Shown here piece by piece: positions 1-8,800 of a stretch of 64,000 bases of DNA. The stretch spans positions 1-64,000 of the forward strand of contig CAKQPT010000007.1 in NCBI GenBank assembly GCA_934270345.1, in the 5' to 3' direction. Each line of letters starts with the position of its first letter. Positions within the stretch are counted from its first letter, which is position 1. Made by a program: the position numbers and the translations under genes. The notes under the pieces were generated by a model. The model made no database searches. It was not told the DNA's origin and saw only the letters and a program-made list of their open reading frames with translations. Origin of the DNA: an uncultured Oribacterium sp. Its GTDB lineage: Bacteria; Bacillota; Clostridia; Lachnospirales; Lachnospiraceae.

Positions 1-102
1 GATAAGAAAAAACGTTCAAAATGAAAATTTAAATTTCAGCGATATCACCAACGTCCAGTTGACGAGTGAACAGTAACTACATGGAAGCGCTACTCATTAT
101 AC

Positions 103-332
103 AGGGGCTCGGAAGGACCGGCCACAGAAACACAGTACTGCGAGCTCGGAAGACTCTAAAATCCCATCCCCAAGAAGTACTAGGCCCTCTGCAATCGCTG
201 AGTTTTCTTGATGAAAACTCAGCATTGACAGAGGGTTCCAGGGAGAGATACACCAAGTACTTCTAGGGGATGGGATTTTGACTCTTCACGATCTCTCCGT
301 ATGGTTTCTGTGGCCGGTCCTTTCGGGCCCCT
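103..332 (+). ncRNA. Large rod-shaped structured RNA candidate, copy A
   Basis: The sequence folds on paper into one long rod. Outer stem P1 pairs 103-131 with 304-332 (29 positions, two of them G-U). Stem P2 pairs 158-171 with 266-279 and 173-181 with 256-264, separated by an A-A mismatch. P3 pairs 185-191 with 229-235. The apical hairpin P4 pairs 198-207 with 213-222 around a TTGAT loop. The apical part from about 182 to 258 is nearly identical to the element at 52664-52884, whereas P1 and P2 have different sequences that still pair. A TATACA hexamer at 98-103 could be a -10 box. The long hairpin with a central bubble resembles 6S RNA in outline, but the family is not recognised. A hairpin-type mobile element is the main alternative. 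Confidence 0.7.
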
Positions 333-473
333 GCCTTAACGTTTACATTATCCTGACACATGAGTGATTTTCTGAGAAAACGGCCTGTGAGTTGCGGAAC
401 AGTACCAAATGGACTAAGATACGAATATTAGTATGAGAACAGTACAATAGCGATATAACAGGAAGTAAATCAT

Positions 474-1295
474 ATGAATTCTAGCTCTCCGATTGGTGTC
501 TTCGATTCCGGTGTCGGTGGCATCTCCGTCCTTCGAATCCTACGTCACGATATGCCGAACGAAAATTATATATTTTTTGGTGACAGCATCCATGCGCCTT
601 ACGGCGATAAGCCGGAGGCGCGCATCCGCGAAATGTCGGATGCCAATGTTCAGTTCCTCCTGGCACATGACTGCAAGGCCATCGTCATCGCCTGCAACAC
701 AGCGACCTCAGCCGCGGCGGACTGGCTACGTGCGAAGTATCCGGAGCTGATCATCATCGGCATGGAGCCGGCGGTGAAATCCGCCGTGGACCACGCCGAA
801 ACGAAGCACCCGCGCGTGCTCGTGCTCGCGACCGCATCCACTATTCATGGTGAACGCCTGCACCACCTGATTGGGCGCTTCAGTGACGCTGCCGAGATCC
901 ATCCGGTCGCCGCACCGGGCATCGTCCCGCTCGTGGAAGCCGGGAAGGAAAGCTCCGACGAACTTCTGCATTACCTTCAGGACCTCCTCCGCCCGTTCCG
1001 CAAAAAAGAAGAAGGCGGTGACGGTCTCCTCGTCGACAGCGTCGTCCTCGGCTGCACCCATTTCCCGTTTGCGATGGATGCCATCCGAAACGCCCTCGGC
1101 TACGATTTCACCTTCTACGACGGTGCCTACGGAACCGCCCGCGAAACGAAGCGCCGCCTCCGTGAAGCAGCTCTGCTCAATGCCTCCGACGATGCAGGCA
1201 CGATCACCCTCTACTCCAGCGTTCCCGGGCAGGGTGCCATCGAGCTTCAGCAGAAGCTCCTCGAACTGCCATTTACCTATGCGCCGGAAAACTGA
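474..1295 (+). CDS. murI: Glutamate racemase
   Basis: This cytoplasmic cofactor-independent racemase converts L-glutamate to D-glutamate for peptidoglycan. The 273-residue length is normal for the family. The N-terminal FDSGVGG motif (Asp11) and both catalytic cysteines are present: Cys74 in ACNTATS and Cys194 in LGCTHFP. The ATG at 474 follows an AGGAAG Shine-Dalgarno sequence at 460-465. A TACAAT hexamer at 443-448 is a plausible -10 box without a good -35. The upstream 470 bases hold the structured RNA and no gene. The gene stands alone, with a 440-base gap containing another large hairpin before hprK. Confidence 0.95.
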   Translation: MNSSSPIGVFDSGVGGISVLRILRHDMPNENYIFFGDSIHAPYGDKPEARIREMSDANVQFLLAHDCKAIVIACNTATSAAADWLRAKYPELIIIGMEPAVKSAVDHAETKHPRVLVLATASTIHGERLHHLIGRFSDAAEIHPVAAPGIVPLVEAGKESSDELLHYLQDLLRPFRKKEEGGDGLLVDSVVLGCTHFPFAMDAIRNALGYDFTFYDGAYGTARETKRRLREAALLNASDDAGTITLYSSVPGQGAIELQQKLLELPFTYAPEN

Positions 1296-1363
1296 GAGGA
1301 ACAAAACGTGTGTGCATCGATGTGCCACCATTTTACATGCACCGGAAAACTGAAATGTAGATT

Positions 1364-1597
1364 CCGAAGCCGGGCCGTGGTGAGGACGGAGGAACCGTAG
1401 AGCATTTCGATGTCTGTCCCAGGGTTTCTGCTAGGGGCGTCCCAATGTCCTATGTGCGACCGAATTGTCTGAGGTCTGTTTTCCATCAGGAAAACAGGCC
1501 GAGTATCGGGCGCTGGTCTGACGCCACTTGCAGAAAGCCTGGTTGACAGACCCGAAATGCGTGATCGGTCCGCCGTTCCACCACGGCCCGGCTTCGG
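1364..1597 (-). ncRNA. Large imperfect hairpin, possible structured RNA
   Basis: The murI-hprK gap contains a perfect 19-bp inverted repeat (1364-1382 with 1579-1597). Inside it are nested helices: 1403-1409 with 1553-1559, 1412-1418 with 1545-1551, 1419-1423 with 1538-1542 and 1425-1431 with 1530-1536. The apical hairpin pairs 1473-1484 with 1489-1500. Read on the minus strand, the apical loop is TGAT below a GTTTTCC stem, which resembles the tip of the elements at 103-332 and 52664-52884. The rest of the sequence does not match them, so membership in that family is uncertain. The strand is chosen from the loop resemblance. No protein-coding signal was seen here. Confidence 0.5.
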
Positions 1598-1735
1598 TCG
1601 TAGTATAGTTTGTCGCGTGTCCCTCGCAGTTGATTTTTGCCCTCCGACAAAATATACTTACTTTTAGTATGTCGACAGGCAGGACCCGGTTTGGGTAAAA
1701 TCGGCCAGGTGAAGAGACATGAAGGAGAGACGAAG

Positions 1736-2671
1736 ATGCAGACAGTAGATAAGGTGAGTGTTACAGAGCTGATCGAGAAGGAAGGACTCAAAAATCTGAC
1801 ACCAGATATCGATACAGACCATAAATATATCACGATTCCGGATGTGAACCGTCCGGCGTTACAGCTTGCGGGCTTTTTCGACCAGTTTGATTCTGAGCGT
1901 GTGCAGATCATCGGTAATGTAGAGACTGCGTACCTGATGACCTTCGATGCACCGGAGCGCCGTGCGAAGTATGCGGCGCTGTCGAAGTACCCGATTCCGG
2001 TCATCATCTATGCGCGTGGCATCGAGCCGGACAGCTGCATGATCGATGCGTGCCGCAATGCGGGGATCCCGCTGCTGCAGTCGACGCGTATGACGACGGA
2101 GCTGGAGGCGACGATCATCAGCTGGCTGAAGGTTCGGATGGCACCGATGATTTCCGTGCACGGCGTGCTCGTCGATGTATACGGTGAGGGCGTGCTGATC
2201 ATGGGCGATTCCGGTATCGGTAAGTCTGAGGCCGCGCTCGAGCTCATCAAGCGTGGACACCGTCTCGTGGCGGATGACGTCGTCGAGCTCCGTAAGGTCT
2301 CCGATGATACCCTCGTCGGCAGTGCGCCGGACATCACACGTCACTTTATCGAGCTGCGCGGCATCGGGATCATCGACGTCAAGCAGATGTTCGGTGTTGA
2401 GTGCGTGAAGGATACCCAGAGCATCAACATGGTTATCAAGCTCGCCGACTGGTCGAAGGATAAGGATTACGACCGCCTCGGCCTCAAGGATAATTACACC
2501 GAGTTCCTCGGCAACAAGGTGATCTGCTACGATATCCCGGTTCGCCCGGGTCGTAATGTTGCCATCATCGTCGAGTGTGCTGCGGTCAACAACCGTGCGA
2601 AGAAGATGGGCTACAATGCGGCGCAGGTGCTCTACGAGCGTGTCACCGCGAACATGAAGAACGGGAACTGA
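1736..2671 (+). CDS. hprK: HPr kinase/phosphorylase
   Basis: This bifunctional enzyme phosphorylates Ser46 of HPr or Crh with ATP or pyrophosphate and removes the phosphate again, controlling carbon catabolite repression. Starting at ATG 1736 gives 311 residues, the usual family size, and a GAAGGAGA ribosome site lies at 1721-1728. A longer frame from 1637 has no RBS and no family match. The Walker A motif GDSGIGKS is at about 157-164, and the HprK signature HFIELRGIGIIDV follows. It begins a tight operon with murB 3 bp downstream. Its expected target serine is absent from the ptsH product in this window (25124-25381) but present in the Crh-like protein at 5428-5688. Confidence 0.95.
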   Translation: MQTVDKVSVTELIEKEGLKNLTPDIDTDHKYITIPDVNRPALQLAGFFDQFDSERVQIIGNVETAYLMTFDAPERRAKYAALSKYPIPVIIYARGIEPDSCMIDACRNAGIPLLQSTRMTTELEATIISWLKVRMAPMISVHGVLVDVYGEGVLIMGDSGIGKSEAALELIKRGHRLVADDVVELRKVSDDTLVGSAPDITRHFIELRGIGIIDVKQMFGVECVKDTQSINMVIKLADWSKDKDYDRLGLKDNYTEFLGNKVICYDIPVRPGRNVAIIVECAAVNNRAKKMGYNAAQVLYERVTANMKNGN

Positions 2672-2674
2672 TTT

Positions 2675-3688
2675 ATGAAAATACTGAAAAATGAACCTCT
2701 GAAGCAGCATACGAGCTTCCGGGTCGGTGGCCCGGCGAAGGTCTATGTGGTTCCGGAGGATATCGAGGAGCTTCAGAAGCTGATTCGCTTCCTTCATGAA
2801 GAGAAGCTCCCGTATGACATCATCGGAAACGGCACGAATCTGTTGGTAAGCGATGCCGGCGTCGATCATGTCGTTGTCGAGATCGGCCGTGCGCTGGAGG
2901 GCATCGAGCTTCTTCCGGAGGCCAATGCTTCCGACGCGACATCATCGCATCGCGGGTCGTCGTCCGTGACCGGAACCGCGGCGAAGGCGGCTGCCGGAAG
3001 TGCAGCTGCGCGCGCGACGTCTGAAGCAGCTGCGGTGAATGCGACAGCAGCTAAAGAGAAAATCTACTATCTCCGCGTGCTGGCCGGCACCTTGCTCAGT
3101 AAGGCGGCGCAGTTTGCGGCGACGCAGGAGCTCGCTGGTATGGAAGCACTGCGCGGCATCCCGGGCACCCTAGGCGGTGCGGTGACGATGAACGCGGGTG
3201 CGTATGGCACGGAGATGAAGGATGTGCTGTACTCTGTGGACGTCCTGACACCGGAGGGAGAGCTTCAGACGCTGATGCCGGCGGAGCTCGAGCTCGGCTA
3301 CCGGCATAGTGTGATCCCGGAGAGAGGGTATGTCGTCGTGGCGGCGACATTGGCACTGCGAAAGGGAGACCCGGCGGAGATAAAGGCGCGGATGGCCGAT
3401 TTCCAGAACCGGCGGAAGGAGAAGCAGCCGCTCGACAAGGCGTCGGCGGGTTCGACCTTCAAGCGGCCGGAGGGCTACTTCGCCGGCAAGCTGATCGAGG
3501 ACACGGGACTCCGCGGCTTCCGGCACGGCGGCGCGCAGGTGAGTGAGAAGCACTGCGGCTTCGTGATCAACGACGGCACCGCGCGGGCTGCCGACATCTA
3601 CTGGCTGATCGGAGAGGTGCGGAAGCGGGTCCTCCTGGAACAGCACGTCGAGCTGACGCCGGAGGTGAAGATATGGGGAAACTTTTAA
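2675..3688 (+). CDS. murB: UDP-N-acetylenolpyruvoylglucosamine reductase with a low-complexity insertion
   Basis: MurB uses FAD and NADPH to reduce UDP-GlcNAc-enolpyruvate to UDP-MurNAc in peptidoglycan synthesis. FAD-site features are visible: SFRVGGPA near residue 14, GNGTNLLVSD at 51-60, and GIPGTLGGAVTMNAGAYG at about 161-178. AGSTFKRP and a C-terminal LTPEVKIWG carry the expected Ser and Glu. At 337 residues it is longer than usual because residues 81-128 are an Ala/Ser/Thr-rich segment inserted within the FAD domain. The insertion stays in frame, so the enzyme is probably active. The gene starts 3 bp after hprK and overlaps rapZ by 16 bp. Confidence 0.93.
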   Translation: MKILKNEPLKQHTSFRVGGPAKVYVVPEDIEELQKLIRFLHEEKLPYDIIGNGTNLLVSDAGVDHVVVEIGRALEGIELLPEANASDATSSHRGSSSVTGTAAKAAAGSAAARATSEAAAVNATAAKEKIYYLRVLAGTLLSKAAQFAATQELAGMEALRGIPGTLGGAVTMNAGAYGTEMKDVLYSVDVLTPEGELQTLMPAELELGYRHSVIPERGYVVVAATLALRKGDPAEIKARMADFQNRRKEKQPLDKASAGSTFKRPEGYFAGKLIEDTGLRGFRHGGAQVSEKHCGFVINDGTARAADIYWLIGEVRKRVLLEQHVELTPEVKIWGNF

Positions 3689-4536
3689 TCGTGACGGGGA
3701 TGAGTGGCGCCGGCAAGACGATCGCACTGAAGTCCCTCGAGGATATGGGGTACTACTGTGTCGACAATCTGCCGATTCCGCTGATCGATAAATTCGCGGA
3801 GCTGATCGTCGACGGTCATGAGCAGATCACGAAGGCGGCACTCGGGATCGATGTGCGCTCCGGCAGGGATCTGCCGCTGCTGAAGGAGGTGCTCGACACC
3901 TGGGACATCCGGGGACGCATCGACTATGAAATCGTATTTCTCGATGCCTCAGACGAAACTCTCCTCAAGCGCTTCAAGGAGACCCGGCGTGCGCACCCGC
4001 TCAGTAAGGATGGCCGTGTCGAAACCGGCATCGAGGCGGAGCGGAAGGAGATGAGCTGGCTCAAGGAAAAGGCCGACTACATCATCGATACTTCGCATCT
4101 GCTCACGAAGGAGCTGCGCGGACAGCTCGCGGATATCTTCGAGGGTCAGAAGGCATATGAGAATCTGCAGGTGACGATCCTCAGCTTCGGCTTTAAAAAT
4201 GGAATTCCGGAGGATGCAGATCTGCTGTTCGATGTACGTTTCCTGCCGAATCCCTACTACGATCCAGAGCTTCGGAGCCATACCGGCCTCGAGCAGAGTG
4301 TGCGCGACTACGTCTGCCAGGACGGCGTCGCAGAAGAATTTCTCCAGAAGCTCTATGATATGATCTGCTTTCTGATCCCGCATTATATCGAGGAGGGAAA
4401 GAATCAGCTCGTGATCGGCGTCGGCTGTACGGGCGGTCATCACCGCTCCGTCACCATCGCAGAGCTCCTCTATGAGCGCCTGAAGAAAACGGCGGATTAC
4501 GGACTGCGCATCGACCACCGGGATATCGAACGCTGA
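3673..4536 (+). CDS. rapZ: RapZ/YvcJ family nucleotide-binding protein
   Basis: This is a P-loop protein of the RapZ (YvcJ) family. In E. coli the protein is an RNase adapter for the GlmZ small RNA; in Bacillus the homologue is an NTPase linked to competence and cell-envelope metabolism. The Walker A motif GMSGAGKT occupies residues 9-16. The family-typical YYCVDNLPIPLID follows, and the C-terminal domain contains GCTGGHHRSV. The 287-residue length is normal. It overlaps the murB 3' end by 16 bp and precedes whiA, as in the conserved yvcJ-yvcL-crh order. The glmR/yvcK gene often found between rapZ and whiA is absent here. Confidence 0.92.
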   Translation: MGKLLIVTGMSGAGKTIALKSLEDMGYYCVDNLPIPLIDKFAELIVDGHEQITKAALGIDVRSGRDLPLLKEVLDTWDIRGRIDYEIVFLDASDETLLKRFKETRRAHPLSKDGRVETGIEAERKEMSWLKEKADYIIDTSHLLTKELRGQLADIFEGQKAYENLQVTILSFGFKNGIPEDADLLFDVRFLPNPYYDPELRSHTGLEQSVRDYVCQDGVAEEFLQKLYDMICFLIPHYIEEGKNQLVIGVGCTGGHHRSVTIAELLYERLKKTADYGLRIDHRDIER

Positions 4537-4632
4537 ACGGTGAAAATCAGCGCAGTCCAGACCGGTGCGCGCAGGACCTGGAACAGAAGCCGTTCGGAGA
4601 GGACGTGTAAAATATACCAGAACGAACAGTGT

Positions 4633-5343
4633 ATGGAGGCAGAGTTGGGCGCAGAAGCGAAGACGAGAACATCTTTTTCAGCCAGAGTGAAACAGGAGCT
4701 ACGCAAAAAAGACTTTACAGTATCTGAAAAAGACATTAATATGATTAGCAATGGTTCGAAGGATTTCGAGATGCGGAACTTCATTCGGGAGCGTTTCCTG
4801 AGTGCGGGTTCGATCACGGATCCGACGAAGGATTATCACCTTGAGCTGGTCTGCGGTGGAGCAGAGGAGGCAGATCGGATCACCGACGTCTTCCGAAGCT
4901 TCGGCCTCGAGCCACGTATCATGGAGCGGAGCGGTCATCTGGTTGTGTATCTGAAGGATGCTGCGCAGATTTCGGATGTACTGAAGCTGATGGGTGCCGT
5001 GGATGGCCTCATGGAGCTTGAGAATGTCAGAATACTCAAGGAGGTCAGTGAGAAGATCAACCGCCAGGTGAACTGTGAAACAGCAAACCTGCAGCGGACG
5101 GTATCCGCCGGCATTCGCCAGGTGGAGGATATCGAACTGATCGACCGGGAGATCGGGCTTCAGAACCTGGAGCTGGGACTGCGTGAGATCGCGGAGAAGC
5201 GTCTGGAGAATCCGGATGCCACCCTCACCGAGCTTGCAGCCTGCCTCTCGGAACCGATTGGAAAGAGCGGTGCCAATCATCGACTTCGGAAGCTTTCCAG
5301 GATAGCGTCGGAGTTAAGGGAAAAAACCGCGGGTATAGTGTAA
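4633..5343 (+). CDS. whiA: WhiA family regulator lacking most of the first LAGLIDADG half
   Basis: WhiA is a DNA-binding protein with a split LAGLIDADG-like N-terminal fold and a C-terminal HTH; it affects cell division and, in actinomycetes, sporulation. The C-terminal two thirds match closely: DPTKDYHLELVC, VVYLKDAAQI, ELENVRILKE, NRQVNCETAN, and the HTH ending SGANHRLRKL. The usual N-terminus is present as SFSARVKQEL, but only about 25 residues separate it from IRERFLSAGS, where the family normally has about 110. The reading frame is open, so this is a clean deletion. ATG 4633 (236 residues) is preferred because SFS normally lies near the start. A GTG at 4540 is also in frame, and neither has a strong RBS. 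Confidence 0.85.
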   Translation: MEAELGAEAKTRTSFSARVKQELRKKDFTVSEKDINMISNGSKDFEMRNFIRERFLSAGSITDPTKDYHLELVCGGAEEADRITDVFRSFGLEPRIMERSGHLVVYLKDAAQISDVLKLMGAVDGLMELENVRILKEVSEKINRQVNCETANLQRTVSAGIRQVEDIELIDREIGLQNLELGLREIAEKRLENPDATLTELAACLSEPIGKSGANHRLRKLSRIASELREKTAGIV

Positions 5344-5427
5344 AGATAGTGAAGAGCGTTCGGTGAAGTGATGCTTGCATCCAGGGGGGAGCGTTTGACG
5401 CGAGTTCTATCTTCGAGGAAGGATTAT

Positions 5428-5688
5428 ATGAAGGATACAAATGTAGTAGTTCAGTTACCGAAAAAACCGGATGAGCATCCGATCGCGATGCTTGTTCAAA
5501 TTGCCAGCCGCTTTGAATCACGCATTTATATGGCCGATGGCCCACGTAAGGTCAATGCCAAGTCGATCATGGGGATGATGGCACTGGGACTGGACAACGG
5601 ACAGGAGCTGGTGGTCAGCGCAGACGGTGAAGATGAGGATGCTGCACTGAAGAGCATCACAGAGTATCTCTGTGGAGCGGAGGCTTAA
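5428..5688 (+). CDS. crh: Crh-like HPr paralogue with Ser46 but without His15
   Basis: This 86-residue HPr-fold protein sits at the end of the rapZ-whiA operon, the position of crh in Bacillus. Aligned without gaps to Bacillus HPr, position 15 is Asp and position 17 is His, so the GLHARPA phosphohistidine motif is lost. The HPr-kinase target region VNAKSIMG is intact, with Ser at exactly position 46. It should therefore be phosphorylated by HprK and act as a CcpA corepressor, but should not carry phosphate in the PTS. The ATG at 5428 follows GAGGAAGG. An in-frame start at 5368 lacks family homology. A two-residue gap could place His17 near the His15 position, but Arg17 would still be missing. 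Confidence 0.88.
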   Translation: MKDTNVVVQLPKKPDEHPIAMLVQIASRFESRIYMADGPRKVNAKSIMGMMALGLDNGQELVVSADGEDEDAALKSITEYLCGAEA

Positions 5689-5706
5689 GAGCTGAATATT
5701 ACGGAG

Positions 5707-5734
5707 GGAGACGCCGAAAGGTGTCTCCTTTTTT
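5707..5734 (+). terminator. Rho-independent terminator of the hprK-crh operon
   Basis: A 9-bp stem (5707-5715 with 5720-5728, one G-U pair) carries a GAAA tetraloop and is followed by six T residues. It ends transcription after the Crh-like gene. Confidence 0.9.
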
Positions 5735-5863
5735 GATGCCGCGAAGGGGACCTGGCTGTATATCAATAGAAATATAAATGGAAAGCATTCATATGAGAAA
5801 AAGAACAAGCATTCGCGTATATTCTATGCTACAATAGAGACATCTTTATTACTGGAGGGTACG

Positions 5864-8800
5864 ATGGCCTTTACGCATTTACATGTTCATACAAGCTACA
5901 GTCTTCTCGATGGTGCCGGTCGGATCCCGGAGATGATCGCGCGCTGCCGGGAGCTCGGGATGGATTCGATGGCGATCACCGACCACGGTGTGATGTACGG
6001 TGTCATCGACTTCTATAAGGAAGCGCAGAAGCAGGGCATCCGGCCGATCCTCGGCTGCGAGGTCTATCTCACGGGCGGCTCCCGCTTCGATCGGGAGGTT
6101 GGAAAGGGCGAGGACCGCTACTACCACCTCGTGCTTCTCGCTGAGAATAACCAGGGCTACGCGAACCTCATGAAAATCGTGTCGACGGGCTTCATCGACG
6201 GCTTCTACTATAAACCGCGTGTCGATTTCGAGACGCTCGAGCGCTACCACGAGGGCATCATCGCCCTGTCCGCCTGCCTCGCCGGCGAGGTGTCACGAAA
6301 CCTCACCCGGAACATGTATCCGGAGGCGAAGAAGGCGGCGCTGCACTACCTCTCCATCTTCGGACCGGAGCATTTCTACCTCGAGCTGCAGGATCACGGC
6401 TATCCGGAGCAGCGGAAGGTCAATGCAGGCTTACTACAGCTGCATGAGGAAACCGGGATCCCACTGGTCGCCACCAACGATATCCACTACACCCGGAAGG
6501 AGGATGCGGAGCCGCACGATATCCTGCTCTGTCTCCAGACCGGAAAGAAGATCAGCGACCAGGACCGCCTGCGCTATCCGGGTGGGCAGTTCTATATCAA
6601 GTCCGAGGAAGAGATGCGGGCGCTGTTCCCGTATGCCCAGGAAGCCCTCGACAACACACATAAAATCGCAGAGCGCTGCGATGTAAGCATTGAATTCGGA
6701 CACTACCATGTGCCGGGTTACCAGGTGCCGGAGGGCTACGATACGACGGGCTATCTCCGGAAGCTCTGTGAGGATGGTCTCCGGGCGCGCTACGGTGCGG
6801 ACGGCGAGCAGTACCGGGCGCGTCTCGACTATGAGCTCGACACGATCGCGAGCATGGGCTTCGTCGAGTACTTCCTGATCGTCTGGGATTATGTGCACTA
6901 TGCGAAGACCCATGACATCGCGGTGGGGCCGGGCAGAGGCTCGGCGGCGGGCTCCCTCGTCGCGTACTGCATCGGCATCACCGACATCGACCCGATGCGT
7001 TACAATCTCGTTTTCGAGCGTTTCCTGAACCCGGAGCGTGTCACTATGCCCGATGTCGATATGGACTTCGAGTATGAGCGCCGGCAGGAGGTGATCGAGT
7101 ACGTGACCCGGAAGTATGGTAAGGACTGTGTATCGCAGATCATCACCTTCGGTACGCTCGCCGCGCGCGGTGTCATCCGGGATGTCGGGCGTGTACTGGA
7201 TATTCCATATGCGAAGTGCGATATGATCTCGAAGCAGGTGCCGAATGAGCTGAACATCACGCTCGATAAGGCGCTTCAGTCGAATCCGGAGCTTCGAAAG
7301 ATGTATGAGGAGGATCCGGAGACGCATCGCCTCATCGATATGAGTAAGCGTCTCGAGGGACTGCCGCGCCACAGCTCTATGCATGCGGCTGGTGTCGTGA
7401 TCTCCGGAAAGCCGTTGGTGGAGTACGTGCCGGTATCGCGGGCGGCAGATGGCACCCTCACCACGCAGTTTACGATGACGACGATCGAGGAGCTGGGACT
7501 TCTCAAGATGGATTTTCTCGGACTTCGGAATCTGACGGTCATCAAGGATGCCATCCGGGATGTGAATAAGCTGCATCATACAGATTTAAGCGTCGAGAAC
7601 ATGAACTATGCCGATCCGAAGGTGTACCAGATGATTTCGGGCGGGCACTGTGAGGGCGTGTTCCAGCTCGAGTCGGCCGGCATGAAGAATTTCATGAAGC
7701 GGCTGAAGCCGGCAGGCATCGAGGACATCATCGCCGGTGTCGCACTCTATCGACCGGGTCCGATGGACTTCATCCCGAAGTACATAAAGGGAAAGGAGCA
7801 TCCGGAATCGATCAGCTACGACTGCCCGGAGATCCGTCCGATCCTCGAGACGACCTATGGCTGTATCGTCTACCAGGAGCAGGTCATGCAGATCGTGCGT
7901 GATCTCGCCGGCTACTCGATGGGACGCTCGGACCTCGTGCGCCGTGCCATGAGTAAGAAGAAAACGAAGGTCATGGAGGAGGAGCGGAAGAACTTCGTCT
8001 ATGGTAATCCGGAGCAGCACATCCCGGGCTGCATCGCGCGGGGCATCGATGAGGCGACGGCGAACCACATCTATGACGAGATGATCGACTTCGCGAAGTA
8101 TGCCTTCAACAAGTCGCATGCGGCCTGCTATGCCGTCGTTTCCTACCAGACGGCTTATCTCCGCTGCTACTATCCGGCCGAGTTTTTTGCGGCGCTCATG
8201 ACCTCTTATATGGATAACATGGGGAAGACCGCCGAGTACTTCGATGTGGCACGCACGCTCGGCATCGCGATCCTGCCGCCGGATGTGAATCAGGCGGAGA
8301 TCGGCTTCTCGGTCTCCACGGAGGGGGCGATCCGCTATGGCCTGAGTGCCGTAAAGGGCGTCGGTCGGAGTGCTGCACAGGCCATCGTGAAGGAGCGGCA
8401 GCAGCACGGACCGTATAAGGACTTCGAGGACTTCGTCGTCCGTGTCTCGGAAAAGGGTATCAACCGCCGCGCCATCGAGTACTTCATCCAGGCGGGCGGG
8501 CTCGATACCTTCCCGGGCAACCGTCGGGAGAAGATCGCGATCCTCCCGACCATCATCGAGGGCCGCGTGAAGGAAAAGCAGAATTCGATGGCGGGTCAGA
8601 TGACCCTCGCGGATCTTCTCGGGGAGGATAATCAGGAGGCGGGCGAGTTCCGTATCCGCATGCCGAAGCTGCCGGAGTATTCGAAGGAGGAGCTGCTGCA
8701 GTACGAGAAGGAGGCGCTCGGCTTCTATCTGAGCGGCCATCCGCTGGATGCCTATCGCGCCGTGATGGATGCCAATGTCTCTGCCACGAGTGCGGATTTC

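Noticed and set aside
66..266. 66-codon open frame in the 5' intergenic region
   Set aside because: It lies entirely within the structured RNA element, has no ribosome site and no family resemblance.
1859..2869. 336-codon antisense frame opposite hprK
   Set aside because: Long antisense frames are common at this G+C. It is rich in Arg, Asp and Leu, with no motif, and hprK on the other strand is certain.
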